Under the pieces are notes generated by a model. It ran no database searches. It worked only from the letters and a program-made list of their open reading frames with translations, and had not been told where the DNA came from. Positions 15,485 through 22,313 of a stretch of DNA of 22,313 bases are shown piece by piece (position 1 is the stretch's first letter; every line of letters starts with the position of its first letter). The stretch spans positions 1-22,313 of the forward strand of contig DAISIK010000041.1 of assembly GCA_036822055.1 (NCBI GenBank), read 5' to 3'. The position numbers and the translations under genes were made by a program. This DNA comes from DAISIK01 sp036822055 (GTDB lineage Bacteria > Verrucomicrobiota > Verrucomicrobiia > Opitutales > Puniceicoccaceae).

Positions 15485-16362
15485 TGCATAGCATGACCGG
15501 TTTTGGAAGGGGGCAGGTCTCGGCTCCCAACGGTGTTTTTGCGGTAGAAATCCAGGCGGTAAACCGGAAAAACCTTGAGGTAAGCCTCTTTGGATTGCGG
15601 GAATTTCCGGAAGCCGAGCATCTCCTGACGGCCAGGGTGCGTTCGGCAGTTCACCGGGGAAACCTGAGCATTTCCTGTTCTCGGATGGCAATCGAGGGGG
15701 TAGACGACCGGGAGGCTGAGGGGGAGGCTGCATTAGTGGAACGGCTGGGCAGTCTTCGAAGGGTGGCCGGGGCGGCTGGGCTTGAGCTGACGGTGGACGC
15801 GGGTTGGCTGGAGAAGCAGCTGACCCAGGAGCCGGGTTCCGGAGGTGAGAAGTTGCCCTTGGAGGCGGTGTTGCCCCACTACGAGAGCGCCCTCGGTTTG
15901 GCTTTGGATAGCTTGCTGGAGATGCGGGAGGTAGAAGGAAGGGCGCTCGAGCGGGACCTCCAGGCTAGGATCGGTCTACTCCAGGGAATAACCGGGGAGG
16001 TGCGGACGGCGTCTGCCGCAATGGTGGCCGGGCGTCGGGATTTGCTGTTGGGCAGACTTGCGGAACTGGGTTTGGAGCTGGATGTGGGCGATGAACGGGT
16101 TCTCAAGGAGGTCACTCTCTTTGCCGACCGGTGCGATATCGCCGAGGAGTTAACCCGATTGGAAAGCCATTTTGGCCAATTTCTGGCGACCATGGGCGGG
16201 GAGGGTCCCTGCGGAAGGAAGCTGGAGTTTTTGACCCAGGAGATCCACCGGGAGGTGAACACCATCGGTGCGAAGGGAAACAGTTTGACGGTTGGGCAAC
16301 TGATCCTCTCGATGAAGAACGAAATCGAGCGGGTGCGTGAGCAACTCGCTAACGTCGAATAA
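15484..16362 (+). CDS. yicC: YicC/YloC family endoribonuclease
   Basis: 292 aa, normal length. The N-terminus MHSMTGFGRG and the following VEIQAVNRKNLEVSLFGLRE are the N-terminal family signature. The C-terminus has ADRCDIAEELTRLESHFGQF and GRKLEFLTQEIHREVNTIGAK, the most conserved part. In E. coli YicC is an endoribonuclease involved in small-RNA decay; the B. subtilis homologue is also an RNase. It is translationally coupled to trpB (1-base overlap) and overlaps the next gene by 26 bases. The central region is divergent. Confidence 0.93.
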   Translation: MHSMTGFGRGQVSAPNGVFAVEIQAVNRKNLEVSLFGLREFPEAEHLLTARVRSAVHRGNLSISCSRMAIEGVDDREAEGEAALVERLGSLRRVAGAAGLELTVDAGWLEKQLTQEPGSGGEKLPLEAVLPHYESALGLALDSLLEMREVEGRALERDLQARIGLLQGITGEVRTASAAMVAGRRDLLLGRLAELGLELDVGDERVLKEVTLFADRCDIAEELTRLESHFGQFLATMGGEGPCGRKLEFLTQEIHREVNTIGAKGNSLTVGQLILSMKNEIERVREQLANVE

Positions 16363-17029
16363 CCCACCCCGTGTCGTGCAAATTCCGATTGAAGAAGGCA
16401 TCATCCTCTACCTAATCCTCCTCTGCAGCCTCTCGATTCACGAGTGGGCTCACGCCTGGACGGCGCAAAAACTGGGGGACGACACGGCGCGCCTGCTCGG
16501 GAGGGTAACCTTAAACCCGATCGCCCACATGGATTTGTTCGGGACTTTGGTTTTCCCTTTGCTGATGATTTTTGGCGGGGTTCCCTTGATCGGTTGGGGC
16601 AAGCCGGTGCCGGTAAACGTCCGCAACCTTCGGCAGCCCGTGCGGGATCATATTTTGGTGGTCATTGCTGGTCCGCTCTCCAATCTAGTCCTCTTGTTGG
16701 CCACCTGTTTGATCGTCGGGCTTTTCCTGAGGTTTCTCGGGGACGGGTCGGTGAGCGAAATCCCCATGCCTTTGATGGCAATCCTCCAGATCAATGTCAT
16801 CCTGACGCTCTTTAACCTCATTCCGATCCCTCCGCTCGATGGGTCCCACCTCCTGCGCTACGCAATTGGGATGACCCATGAAACCTTCATGAAGTTTTCC
16901 CAGTGGGGCTTCGTGGTCCTGATGGTGCTGCTGTTTCTAACGCCCTTTGGAGTCCTCTTTCGCGATGTTATCAACTGGGGGTTGATCTCATCGCTTCGTT
17001 TCATCGGGCTGATCGCAGGCATCAGCTGA
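16337..17029 (+). CDS. Site-2-protease-type M50 family metalloprotease
   Basis: 230 aa, polytopic inner-membrane protease. The zinc motif H35-EWA-H39 lies in the first hydrophobic helix, and the third zinc ligand is Asp168 in NLIPIPPLDGS (160-170). A central block GWGKPVPVNVRNLR (86-99) and VVIAGPLSNLVL are typical of the small M50 subgroup (Rv/YwhC-like), which lacks a PDZ domain. The substrate is unknown. The GTG start at 16337 overlaps yicC by 26 bases, with GAGCGGG-like purines upstream. A start farther in is possible but would approach the first helix. It is the end of the plus-strand run; its stop is only 9 bases from the stop of the convergent lipoprotein gene. Confidence 0.92.
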   Translation: MSNSLTSNNPPRVVQIPIEEGIILYLILLCSLSIHEWAHAWTAQKLGDDTARLLGRVTLNPIAHMDLFGTLVFPLLMIFGGVPLIGWGKPVPVNVRNLRQPVRDHILVVIAGPLSNLVLLLATCLIVGLFLRFLGDGSVSEIPMPLMAILQINVILTLFNLIPIPPLDGSHLLRYAIGMTHETFMKFSQWGFVVLMVLLFLTPFGVLFRDVINWGLISSLRFIGLIAGIS

Positions 17030-17038
17030 GACCCAGCG

Positions 17039-17473
17039 CTAGAGGTTCACGTTGATGAGCATGTTGTCCCCCGTGTGGGTGTCGAGGTCTACCTCGCCGG
17101 GGAGGCTCCACATCGTGCCGGTGGCAAAGTCAACTGCGAAACCAAGCAGATTGAGAACGTTGGCCCAGTAGATCGGGGTGATCGAGGCTTTGAGGGAGAC
17201 CGGTTCGCCGCCCTCGGTCTGGATGGTGTAGCGCTCTCTGACGAAGTTTTTGCTCTGGGCTTTGAGGCGGACGATATCAGGAGTCTTTCCCTGGTAGATG
17301 AAGTTGTCCTTGCTATCGATTACTTCGAAGGTTTTGCCCGGCTCCTCGGGAGTACGGATGTTGACCGTATATTCGTTGGTTGAAAAGGCGGTGGCGCATC
17401 CGGAAACGGCGATCGCGGAGGCCAGGGCGAGGGCCAAACCAAAGGGCTGAGACGGTTTGTGAGTGATTTTCAT
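17039..17473 (-). CDS. Small putative lipoprotein, function unknown
   Basis: 144 aa. The signal peptide has a hydrophobic core FGLALALASAIA and the lipobox VSGC with Cys26 as lipidation site, so it should be attached to the inner or outer membrane. The mature part is mostly predicted beta strands (TVNIRTPEEPGKTFEVID; FVRERYTIQTEGG) and has a short hydrophobic segment near the C-terminus (WANVLNLLGFAVDFATGTMW), which resembles the PEGA-like/YceK-type small lipoproteins; I do not assign a family. ATG 17473 is chosen because it gives a proper signal peptide; TTG 17491 would overlap the upstream gene by 4 bases. It is in the same direction as the synthase gene, 14 bases after its stop. Confidence 0.8.
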   Translation of the reverse strand: MKITHKPSQPFGLALALASAIAVSGCATAFSTNEYTVNIRTPEEPGKTFEVIDSKDNFIYQGKTPDIVRLKAQSKNFVRERYTIQTEGGEPVSLKASITPIYWANVLNLLGFAVDFATGTMWSLPGEVDLDTHTGDNMLINVNL

Positions 17474-17487
17474 TGGATTGGATTTAT

Positions 17488-18462
17488 TCAAAGGATTCTT
17501 TCAGGGTTCTTTCCTCTCGCGATGAGGGCAAGCTGGATTTTTTTGGGGAAGCTCACGTAGCAGCGGCTGGAGAGGTTGTCCCCCTCGCGGGACTCAATCG
17601 CTCGAAGGATGCCACTGTAAACGACCGCCATGGTGCGGGTGCTCTGACGGGCACCATCGGGGCTGAGGGCCTCCAATCCCTGGAGGCCGCTTCGGTAGTA
17701 GGGACGGGTGCGTTCGATCCACTGGAGTACGAAGGATCTCCAGGCGGGTGAAGGGCTTGGGGCGGCAACTTCGGCGGCCAGGTCCAGACCGGCAGCTCGA
17801 AGCTCGTCGGCGGGCAAGTAGACGCGGCCTTTTTCGAAATCTTCGCGGACATCGCGGAGAATGTTGGTCAGTTGCATGGCGATCCCCATGTCCACGGCTT
17901 GGGGGATCGCTGCAAGGGTGCGGAGGCCAAAGATCGGGCACATCATGAGGCCGACCACTGAGGCGACATAGTAGCAGTAGTGCTCCAGTTCGGGGAAATC
18001 GGCTACCTCACGAGGTTCCCGGTCGAGGCAGCAACCCTCGATCAGCTGGTGAAGGGTGCCGAGAGAAATGGAGAAATTTGCAACCGTAGCAGCAAAGGCG
18101 GGGGCGAAGGGGAGTGAAGATGATCCAGAGAGGAGGCGGTCCAGTTCCTCATTGAGGGCGAGGCGATCGGGAGGGGATCCGGGGTTTTCATCGATGCAAT
18201 CGTCGATGTACCGGCAGAAAGCATAGACTGCGTAGGCGGCATGGCGTCGAAAAGGGGGAAGGTGGAACGAGGCAAAGTAAAAACTTTTGGCGTGGTGGCG
18301 GGTAATTTCCCGGACGATGCGTAGCGAGGCTTTCAGGGAGGGGTCTCTGTGCCAGTGGGGATCGGGGTCTGCGAGCCGGATATCGCCGGGTAGACAGGCC
18401 AGTGTCTCGGGAGAGGCGATTCCGAAAAGTTCGGGTTTGGCTGAAAAAAGTTCTTGATCCAC
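17488..18462 (-). CDS. Squalene/phytoene synthase family protein
   Basis: 324 aa. Condenses two prenyl diphosphates head to head (phytoene from two GGPP, or squalene from two FPP). HHAKSFYFAS (56-65) is the conserved N-terminal block, D87-DCI-D91 the first aspartate-rich motif, and NILRDVREDFEKGRVYLP (200-217) the second; both bind magnesium and diphosphate. YCYYVASVVGLM (162-173) is typical of CrtB-type enzymes and favours phytoene synthase, but HpnC/HpnD-type squalene enzymes cannot be excluded. No desaturase (crtI) or hopanoid gene is nearby. It starts at GTG 18462 without a Shine-Dalgarno, 36 bases from the tRNA gene on the other strand. Confidence 0.92.
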   Translation of the reverse strand: MDQELFSAKPELFGIASPETLACLPGDIRLADPDPHWHRDPSLKASLRIVREITRHHAKSFYFASFHLPPFRRHAAYAVYAFCRYIDDCIDENPGSPPDRLALNEELDRLLSGSSSLPFAPAFAATVANFSISLGTLHQLIEGCCLDREPREVADFPELEHYCYYVASVVGLMMCPIFGLRTLAAIPQAVDMGIAMQLTNILRDVREDFEKGRVYLPADELRAAGLDLAAEVAAPSPSPAWRSFVLQWIERTRPYYRSGLQGLEALSPDGARQSTRTMAVVYSGILRAIESREGDNLSSRCYVSFPKKIQLALIARGKNPERIL

Positions 18463-18498
18463 CGGTCAATGGAGGGCTCTATCTTAAGTTTCTTTCTT

Positions 18499-18583
18499 GC
18501 TCAGGTGGTGGAATTGGTAGACACGTACGCTTGAGGGGCGTATGACGCAAGTCGTGCGGGTTCAAGTCCCGCCCTGAGCACCA
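18499..18583 (+). tRNA. tRNA-Leu (anticodon GAG)
   Basis: An 85-base class II tRNA. The acceptor stem GCTCAGG (18499-18505) pairs with CCTGAGC (18573-18579), followed by discriminator A and an encoded CCA (18581-18583). The anticodon arm is TACGC (18526-18530), loop TTGAGGG with anticodon GAG, then GCGTA (18538-18542). The variable arm GAC-GCAA-GTC is long, as in leucine tRNAs. The T arm is GCGGG/CCCGC with loop TTCAAGT. It reads CUC and CUU. A promoter-like TATCTT (18480-18485) lies upstream, but TTGATC is 20 bases before it, longer than optimal. The 3' part overlaps the end of the opposite-strand mscS gene. Confidence 0.96.
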
Positions 18584-19689
18584 TGATCGGTAAGCGGATT
18601 GCGCGGGTCGTTGGCAAGAAAGAGGGTTTGAGTCGGAAAGGCGAAGGAGATGCCTGCTTTGTTGAATCGCTCAAGGACGGCGAGGTTGAACTTCTGGGAC
18701 ATGGCGTTGTAGGCCCACCAATCAGCGGGGTGGTACCAATAAATGATGAAGAGGTTGAGGTGAGCCTGGCCAAAGTTGTCAAAATAGACTTTTGGGGCCA
18801 GCTCAGGCGCCATGCCCTCGTGGTTGTCAAGGAGTTCTTCGACGATGCTTCGAGCCTCCAAAATTTTCTCAGGCGGGGTATCGTAGGTCAGGCTGAGATT
18901 GATAATCCGCCGAATGTTGGGACGGCGGCTGACATTGCGGATTGGGTTGTTGGCGAGAAAATCATTGGGCATGCAGGCAACTTGACCGTCGAGGAGGCGA
19001 AGTTGGGAAGAGCGGAGGCCGATATCAATCACCGTACCGTCATAGTCTCCGACAATGATGCGGTCGCCTACCTTGAACGGTTTATCTGCCAGAATGACGA
19101 GGGAGCCGAAGAAGTGTTTGATCGAATCCTGGGCTGCCAGGCCGAGGGCGAGCCCGCCAACGCCGAGCGAGGCGATGATCGCCGAAGGGGGCTGTCCGGA
19201 GATCGCTCGGTAAATTTCAAAACCGGCAAAGAGGACAACGAGAGCTTGGAGGACCCGCCGAACGAGGGCGGCGAGAGCGACGTCGAGTCCATCCCCCTGG
19301 GATTGGAGAACATAAAGGAACCACTTCTCAAAAACGGAACAGAGACCGAAAACGATGCGGGCGATCCCAAATACAAGAAGGATCGAGCCGACGGAGCCGA
19401 GAATTCGCGGAAAGAAGTCGAGCAGGTTGAGAGTTGCCAGTGCCGACCATACCCCCAGTAATCGGGCAAAAAGAGGAACTGAGGAGGCGAACGACTCAAA
19501 GGTGCTGGCGAGGATCGCGTGGTTGGTTTCTGTGGATCGCCGGGCCAGCTTGGTGAAAAAGCTCTTGATGACCCGGGCACCAAAATAGGCTGCGGTGAGG
19601 AGAGCGAGGGCGATGAAGGGCTCGAGGAGGCTCAAGGAGCGGTACCAAAGATTGAAGGAGCTCTCTAAATTAACGATGGATGGGTTCAT
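18562..19689 (-). CDS. MscS-family small-conductance mechanosensitive channel
   Basis: 375 aa. About five transmembrane helices precede the pore: 22-37, 70-90, 97-118, 145-162 and the pore-lining helix IIASLGVGGLALGLAAQDSI (171-190), the Gly/Ala-rich MscS signature, continuing to GSLVILADKPFKVGDRI. The soluble beta domain follows (GTVIDIGLRSSQLRLLDGQ; MPNDFLANNPIRNVSRR). It is an inner-membrane channel that opens under osmotic downshock. The family is longer than E. coli MscS (286 aa) because of extra N-terminal helices. ATG 19689 has GGAAG about 11 bases upstream. The last seven codons and the TGA stop lie inside the tRNA-Leu gene on the other strand; the stop is the complement of TCA in the T loop. 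Confidence 0.93.
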   Translation of the reverse strand: MNPSIVNLESSFNLWYRSLSLLEPFIALALLTAAYFGARVIKSFFTKLARRSTETNHAILASTFESFASSVPLFARLLGVWSALATLNLLDFFPRILGSVGSILLVFGIARIVFGLCSVFEKWFLYVLQSQGDGLDVALAALVRRVLQALVVLFAGFEIYRAISGQPPSAIIASLGVGGLALGLAAQDSIKHFFGSLVILADKPFKVGDRIIVGDYDGTVIDIGLRSSQLRLLDGQVACMPNDFLANNPIRNVSRRPNIRRIINLSLTYDTPPEKILEARSIVEELLDNHEGMAPELAPKVYFDNFGQAHLNLFIIYWYHPADWWAYNAMSQKFNLAVLERFNKAGISFAFPTQTLFLANDPRNPLTDHGAQGGT

Positions 19690-19706
19690 AATACAGCAAC
19701 TTCCGG

Positions 19707-20171
19707 TTAATCAGATTCAAGTGTTGTAAGGAGGTAAGGTTGAAGGAGAGAAACCAGCGCCTCGGGCATCCGCGCTGAAATAATCGTGCCGGAATCTTCT
19801 TTTTTCTCCGAAAAACAAGTGGTCATGGAACCGACTGCTACCTTTTCCTCGCTGAGCGGTGCCTCTCTCTGCTTGAAAAACCTGAACCTGTAGGCGATCG
19901 AGCGCTCTCCGATGGCCTCAATTCCGAGGCCAATCCGTACTTGATCCTCAAAGCGGAGAGGCGACCGGTAGCGGCATTGGACCTTGATTCTCGGCCAGCC
20001 GTAGAGGTGGTTGCCTGAAGTCTGGAAGAGGGACCATCCGATTTCTCGAAAGAGGGCCGCTTCAGCAAATTCCATATAGCGAAGAAAGTTGGAAAAATGA
20101 ACGATCCCGGCCATGTCTGTTTCGGAGAATTCGATGCGGCGCCGGACGGAGAAAGGGTCGTTTGAGTCCAT
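19707..20171 (-). CDS. Hotdog-fold acyl-CoA thioesterase (4HBT/YbgC-like)
   Basis: 154 aa. ETDMAGIVHFSNFLRYMEFA (17-36) is the catalytic loop and helix of the 4-hydroxybenzoyl-CoA thioesterase family, with Asp19 the likely catalytic residue. VQCRYRSPLRFEDQVRIGLG is the core beta strand region. It hydrolyses a fatty or aromatic acyl-CoA. Since the organism has MenA, a DHNA-CoA thioesterase role in menaquinone synthesis is possible, but nothing near it supports that. The mscS gene starts 17 bases downstream, so the two are probably co-transcribed. Confidence 0.88.
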   Translation of the reverse strand: MDSNDPFSVRRRIEFSETDMAGIVHFSNFLRYMEFAEAALFREIGWSLFQTSGNHLYGWPRIKVQCRYRSPLRFEDQVRIGLGIEAIGERSIAYRFRFFKQREAPLSEEKVAVGSMTTCFSEKKEDSGTIISARMPEALVSLLQPYLLTTLESD

Positions 20172-20247
20172 GGATCTTCGGGTGGTTTGGGGCTGCTAGA
20201 AAAAAGCTGGCTGGCCCCGTGGTGGATCTCCGAGAGGGGAGGAGCGG

Positions 20248-20823
20248 CTAAAAGTAGAATGTCAAGGCCGCCTCCCAAGCGCTGGAATTGCCGGTGATGA
20301 TTTCCACTTCGAACCCCCGGTCCTCGACGACGGAATCGTCGAAAGAGACCCACTTGTAACCCCCGGAGATGGATAGCTTGGGGAGAATGTAAAATTCGAC
20401 TCCAGCGAAGAATTGATAGGTGAAGATGAGGTCATTGCCATCTCCCTTGAATCGGCCGTCGCGGGATTCGAACTCAAACTCGACGAAGGTTCCTCCGGCT
20501 CCAGCGCCCGCAAAGGCTGCGATGCGATCGGTGAAAGCTTGGGTGAAGCGGTAGTTGAGGAAGAAGAGATTTGCCGTTCCGTCGCCGACGCCGCTGACCT
20601 CAAAACCAGCAAATTCGACGCTTTTTTCCGAATTTAAATCAGTTCGGCTCCACTCGACCTCAATTCGACCAATGGGGAGGGCGACCCCTCCTCGCGCACC
20701 GAACCCCGTGTTCTGGGCCAGATCCGTATCCAGCCATTGGAGAAAGGGCGAAATCGAAAAGGTGTTGGCGGCTGCGCTTCCGGCAAGGAGAAAAGAGAGA
20801 GCAAAGACGGATACGGGTTTCAT
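20248..20823 (-). CDS. Outer-membrane beta-barrel protein
   Basis: 191 aa. A cleavable signal peptide (MKPVSVFALSFLLAGSAAA, cleavage probably before Asn20) with no lipobox. The mature protein alternates hydrophobic and polar residues in beta strands (RIEVEWSRTDLNSEKSVEFA; GTANLFFLNYRFTQAF; LSISGGYKWVSFDD) and ends in ALTFYF, with the terminal Phe that marks outer-membrane proteins for assembly. The predicted eight or so strands suit a small OmpA/OmpW-like barrel; the function is unknown. It starts at ATG 20821-20823. No gene follows closely upstream, and the thioesterase is 76 bases downstream. Confidence 0.85.
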   Translation of the reverse strand: MKPVSVFALSFLLAGSAAANTFSISPFLQWLDTDLAQNTGFGARGGVALPIGRIEVEWSRTDLNSEKSVEFAGFEVSGVGDGTANLFFLNYRFTQAFTDRIAAFAGAGAGGTFVEFEFESRDGRFKGDGNDLIFTYQFFAGVEFYILPKLSISGGYKWVSFDDSVVEDRGFEVEIITGNSSAWEAALTFYF

Positions 20824-20939
20824 CAGGGAGGAGAGAAAACTGCTCGGGCGAGTAGGGCAAGAAGGATTTGGGAAGGTCCCGGATCCTGGCTCATAGAAGA
20901 GCTGAAGGAGCGAGGCGGGAGTGCCTCGGCAACCTTGGG

Positions 20940-21806
20940 TTACTCCGGGTCCAGACCACCTAGACTGCCGCCACTTTTGGAGCCGGAGGCCGATTCAATC
21001 CAGTATCCCCAGCCAGACCGTCTGTGAACGAGTTCGATCGCTTCCTTTACAGTAGGGGCATCCTCCTGAAGAGATCTGAAGTGGATTCCGTCCTGGAGGT
21101 AAACGATCCGCGTCCTTTGGGGAAGAGGCAGGCGGACTGGTTCGAAGGTATTATCCCGGATGATGAGAAATACCCTTGACCGGGGTAGGTGCCAGGAGGA
21201 GTCATGGGAGGCCCGAACACACCTGAGGGTTCCGGAAAGTTCCAGATTGAGAAGTAGCGACTGGTCCCTCGAATCGAGCCACGACGGTGGGTTCTGAAGC
21301 GAGAGCTCCTGATCTCCTGGAACCAGCTGAAAAAAAGCAACCGATACCCTCTGCTCTCCACTGATTCGGCCGAGAAAGAGGGTTAGCAAAACGAACAGCA
21401 AACAGCTCGCTAGGAGGCTGGAGACAACCCAGGCAAAGGCTCTTCGGGTGAATCCGTATTTATGGAAGAGGTATTCGCTGCAGATGAAGAGGGCAGCGGC
21501 CAGCGACCAACTCTGAAGCACCGGAACACTCATGGCCCCGAACCAGAAGCCGAGAAAAAGAGCAAAGAGAAAGGTATAAGCAAGGCCGACGGCAAGCCCG
21601 AGAACGATCCCCAACAGGGCAGCCAGTAGGGAAGGGCTCTTGACGAAGATCCGACGAAAGACCGAGGATACAACGATCAATAGCCCCGTAAAGGGTAGGC
21701 TATAGAAGGCAAAGACGCGGAGGTCACCGCTACCGAACCAGTCGTTAAGGGCAACTGAGGCGGTGCCGATGAAGAGTGTGGTAAGATAGGCTGATAAAAA
21801 GCGCAT
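20940..21806 (-). CDS. Polytopic membrane protein with soluble C-terminal domain, function unknown
   Basis: 288 aa. Residues 1-147 contain about five hydrophobic helices (for example LLAALLGIVLGLAVGLAYTF, and a block ending near WVVSSLLASCLLFVLLTLFL). The remaining 140 residues are hydrophilic with predicted beta strands (LLLNLELSGTLRCVRAS; RVFLIIRDNTFEPVRLPLPQ; RIVYLQDGIHFRSL), and the C-terminus is Gly/Ser-rich. I do not recognise the family and assign no function. The C-terminal part might be a periplasmic sensing domain. Start ATG 21806 has no clear Shine-Dalgarno. Confidence 0.75.
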   Translation of the reverse strand: MRFLSAYLTTLFIGTASVALNDWFGSGDLRVFAFYSLPFTGLLIVVSSVFRRIFVKSPSLLAALLGIVLGLAVGLAYTFLFALFLGFWFGAMSVPVLQSWSLAAALFICSEYLFHKYGFTRRAFAWVVSSLLASCLLFVLLTLFLGRISGEQRVSVAFFQLVPGDQELSLQNPPSWLDSRDQSLLLNLELSGTLRCVRASHDSSWHLPRSRVFLIIRDNTFEPVRLPLPQRTRIVYLQDGIHFRSLQEDAPTVKEAIELVHRRSGWGYWIESASGSKSGGSLGGLDPE

Positions 21807-21851
21807 CGCAGGTTTAGGGAGGGCGTAGAGCGGGGAGCATAAACTGGTCGT

Positions 21852-21880
21852 CCACGAAACTCACGGAAAACCACGAAATG
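21852..21880. repeat. Three tandem units of a CACGRAA motif
   Basis: The sequence reads CCACGAAAC, TCACGGAAAA, CCACGAAATG, that is three copies of CACGRAA at spacings of 9 and 10 bases (21853, 21862, 21872). It lies in the 178-base gap between the membrane protein gene and the ADP-ribosylglycohydrolase gene, about 50 bases upstream of the membrane protein start. Similar CACGAAA repeats are, from memory, scattered in Verrucomicrobia and Planctomycetes intergenic DNA; their function is not known to me. Confidence 0.6.
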
Positions 21881-21984
21881 AGGGATTGGGAAGCTTGGAG
21901 CAAAGAGCGTAGGGCACGATGTCTGCCCTTGAGAGTAGGGGTGCCATTAGGATCAGTCCAAGGGTTCAGCGGTAGGCGTGCGCC

Positions 21985-22313
21985 TCAGGCGTCTGGTTCG
22001 GGATGGTCTTTGAATGCCAGTCTATCGGCAAGATCTCGAATTTTGCCGTAATTAAATAAGCGCATTCGCCATTCTTCCGGGATACCCTCCTCGCCATAGA
22101 ATGCTCCAGCAATTTGTCCACATACGGCTCCCGTAGTGTCGGCATCATCTCCAAGGTTGACAGCAAGCAAAAGTGCTTTCTTGAGCGATTCTGAATGCAG
22201 AAAGCACCAAGCAGCCGCTTCCAGGCAATCGATGACGTACCCTGAGCCGGATATAGAATCAACTTTCGTCCACGCCGTCCTTTTGCGCACGCAAAATTCT
22301 CGATCCCGTATCG
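21985..22313 (-). CDS. ADP-ribosylglycohydrolase, C-terminal part (cut by window edge)
   Basis: The open frame continues past the right edge, so the N-terminus is missing; 109 codons are visible. GSGYVIDCLEAAAWCF, then LLAVNLGDDADTTGAVCGQIAGAFYG, is the C-terminal signature of the DraG/ADP-ribosylglycohydrolase family, in which the aspartates of GDDADTTG bind magnesium at the active site. It removes ADP-ribose from a protein or small molecule; the substrate is unknown. A GTG at 22290 is an internal codon, not the start. Three counted lines (22021-22200) have 48 % G+C, lower than most neighbours, which may indicate later acquisition. Confidence 0.9.
   Translation of the reverse strand, partial: IRDREFCVRKRTAWTKVDSISGSGYVIDCLEAAAWCFLHSESLKKALLLAVNLGDDADTTGAVCGQIAGAFYGEEGIPEEWRMRLFNYGKIRDLADRLAFKDHPEPDA

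Noticed and set aside
18583..19461. A 292-codon plus-strand open frame opposite mscS
   Set aside because: The opposite-strand frame encodes a clear MscS channel. The plus frame is Glu/Asp/Gly-rich, a usual by-product of G+C-rich codon use, and starts at the tRNA 3' end without a ribosome site.
21974..21991. Inverted repeats AGGCGTGCGCCT and CGCCTCAGGCG as a terminator of the ADP-ribosylglycohydrolase gene
   Set aside because: The stems are only 4-5 pairs with very short loops, overlap each other and the stop codon, and no T-run follows on the minus strand.

Overview
The window is an ordinary-looking stretch of bacterial chromosome, about 55-60 % G+C, densely packed with genes on both strands. 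Gene content points to a Gram-negative bacterium with an outer membrane: ExbB/ExbD/TonB, an outer-membrane beta-barrel protein and lipoprotein sorting. It probably makes menaquinone (MenA). The combination of FloA-type flotillin with NfeD proteins, a CrtB-like synthase, YicC, and mostly weak or absent Shine-Dalgarno sequences fits Verrucomicrobiota, perhaps Opitutae. That placement is an inference from gene content, not from a marker gene. There is no transposase, integrase, phage gene, CRISPR array or recognisable defence cassette.

Left part (1-4177, minus strand). A membrane-microdomain operon reads right to left: a long NfeD protein with a ClpP-like protease domain, a short NfeD protein overlapping it by 4 bases, the flotillin-like FloA, and an unrecognised membrane-anchored, Pro/Glu/Arg-rich protein. 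A partial open frame follows and runs off the left edge. A divergent spacer of about 245 bases separates this operon from the plus-strand block.

Centre left (4424-8109, plus strand). A two-domain universal stress protein overlaps menA by 4 bases. These are followed by shikimate kinase (chorismate supply, upstream of menaquinone and aromatic amino acids) and an acyl-lipid/acyl-CoA desaturase with an unusual helical C-terminal tail.

Centre (8166-12132, minus strand). A housekeeping operon encodes a PfkB-type sugar kinase, thymidylate kinase, the DNA polymerase III delta-prime subunit and a family 4 glycosyltransferase.

Centre right (12247-17029, plus strand). A tightly packed run holds exbB/tolQ, exbD/tolR and tonB (energy transduction to the outer membrane), then trpB, yicC and an M50 intramembrane metalloprotease. 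Several of these overlap by a few bases.

Right part (17039-22313, mostly minus strand). It holds a small lipoprotein, a squalene/phytoene synthase, tRNA-Leu(GAG) on the plus strand, an MscS channel, a hotdog thioesterase, an outer-membrane barrel protein, a polytopic membrane protein, and the C-terminal end of an ADP-ribosylglycohydrolase cut by the right edge.

The most interesting items are the fourth gene of the flotillin/NfeD operon, the antisense overlap between mscS and the 3' end of tRNA-Leu, the desaturase C-terminal extension, the predicted leaderless transcript for the stress protein, and a short 10-base periodic repeat near 21,860. I did not find a clearly new multi-gene system.
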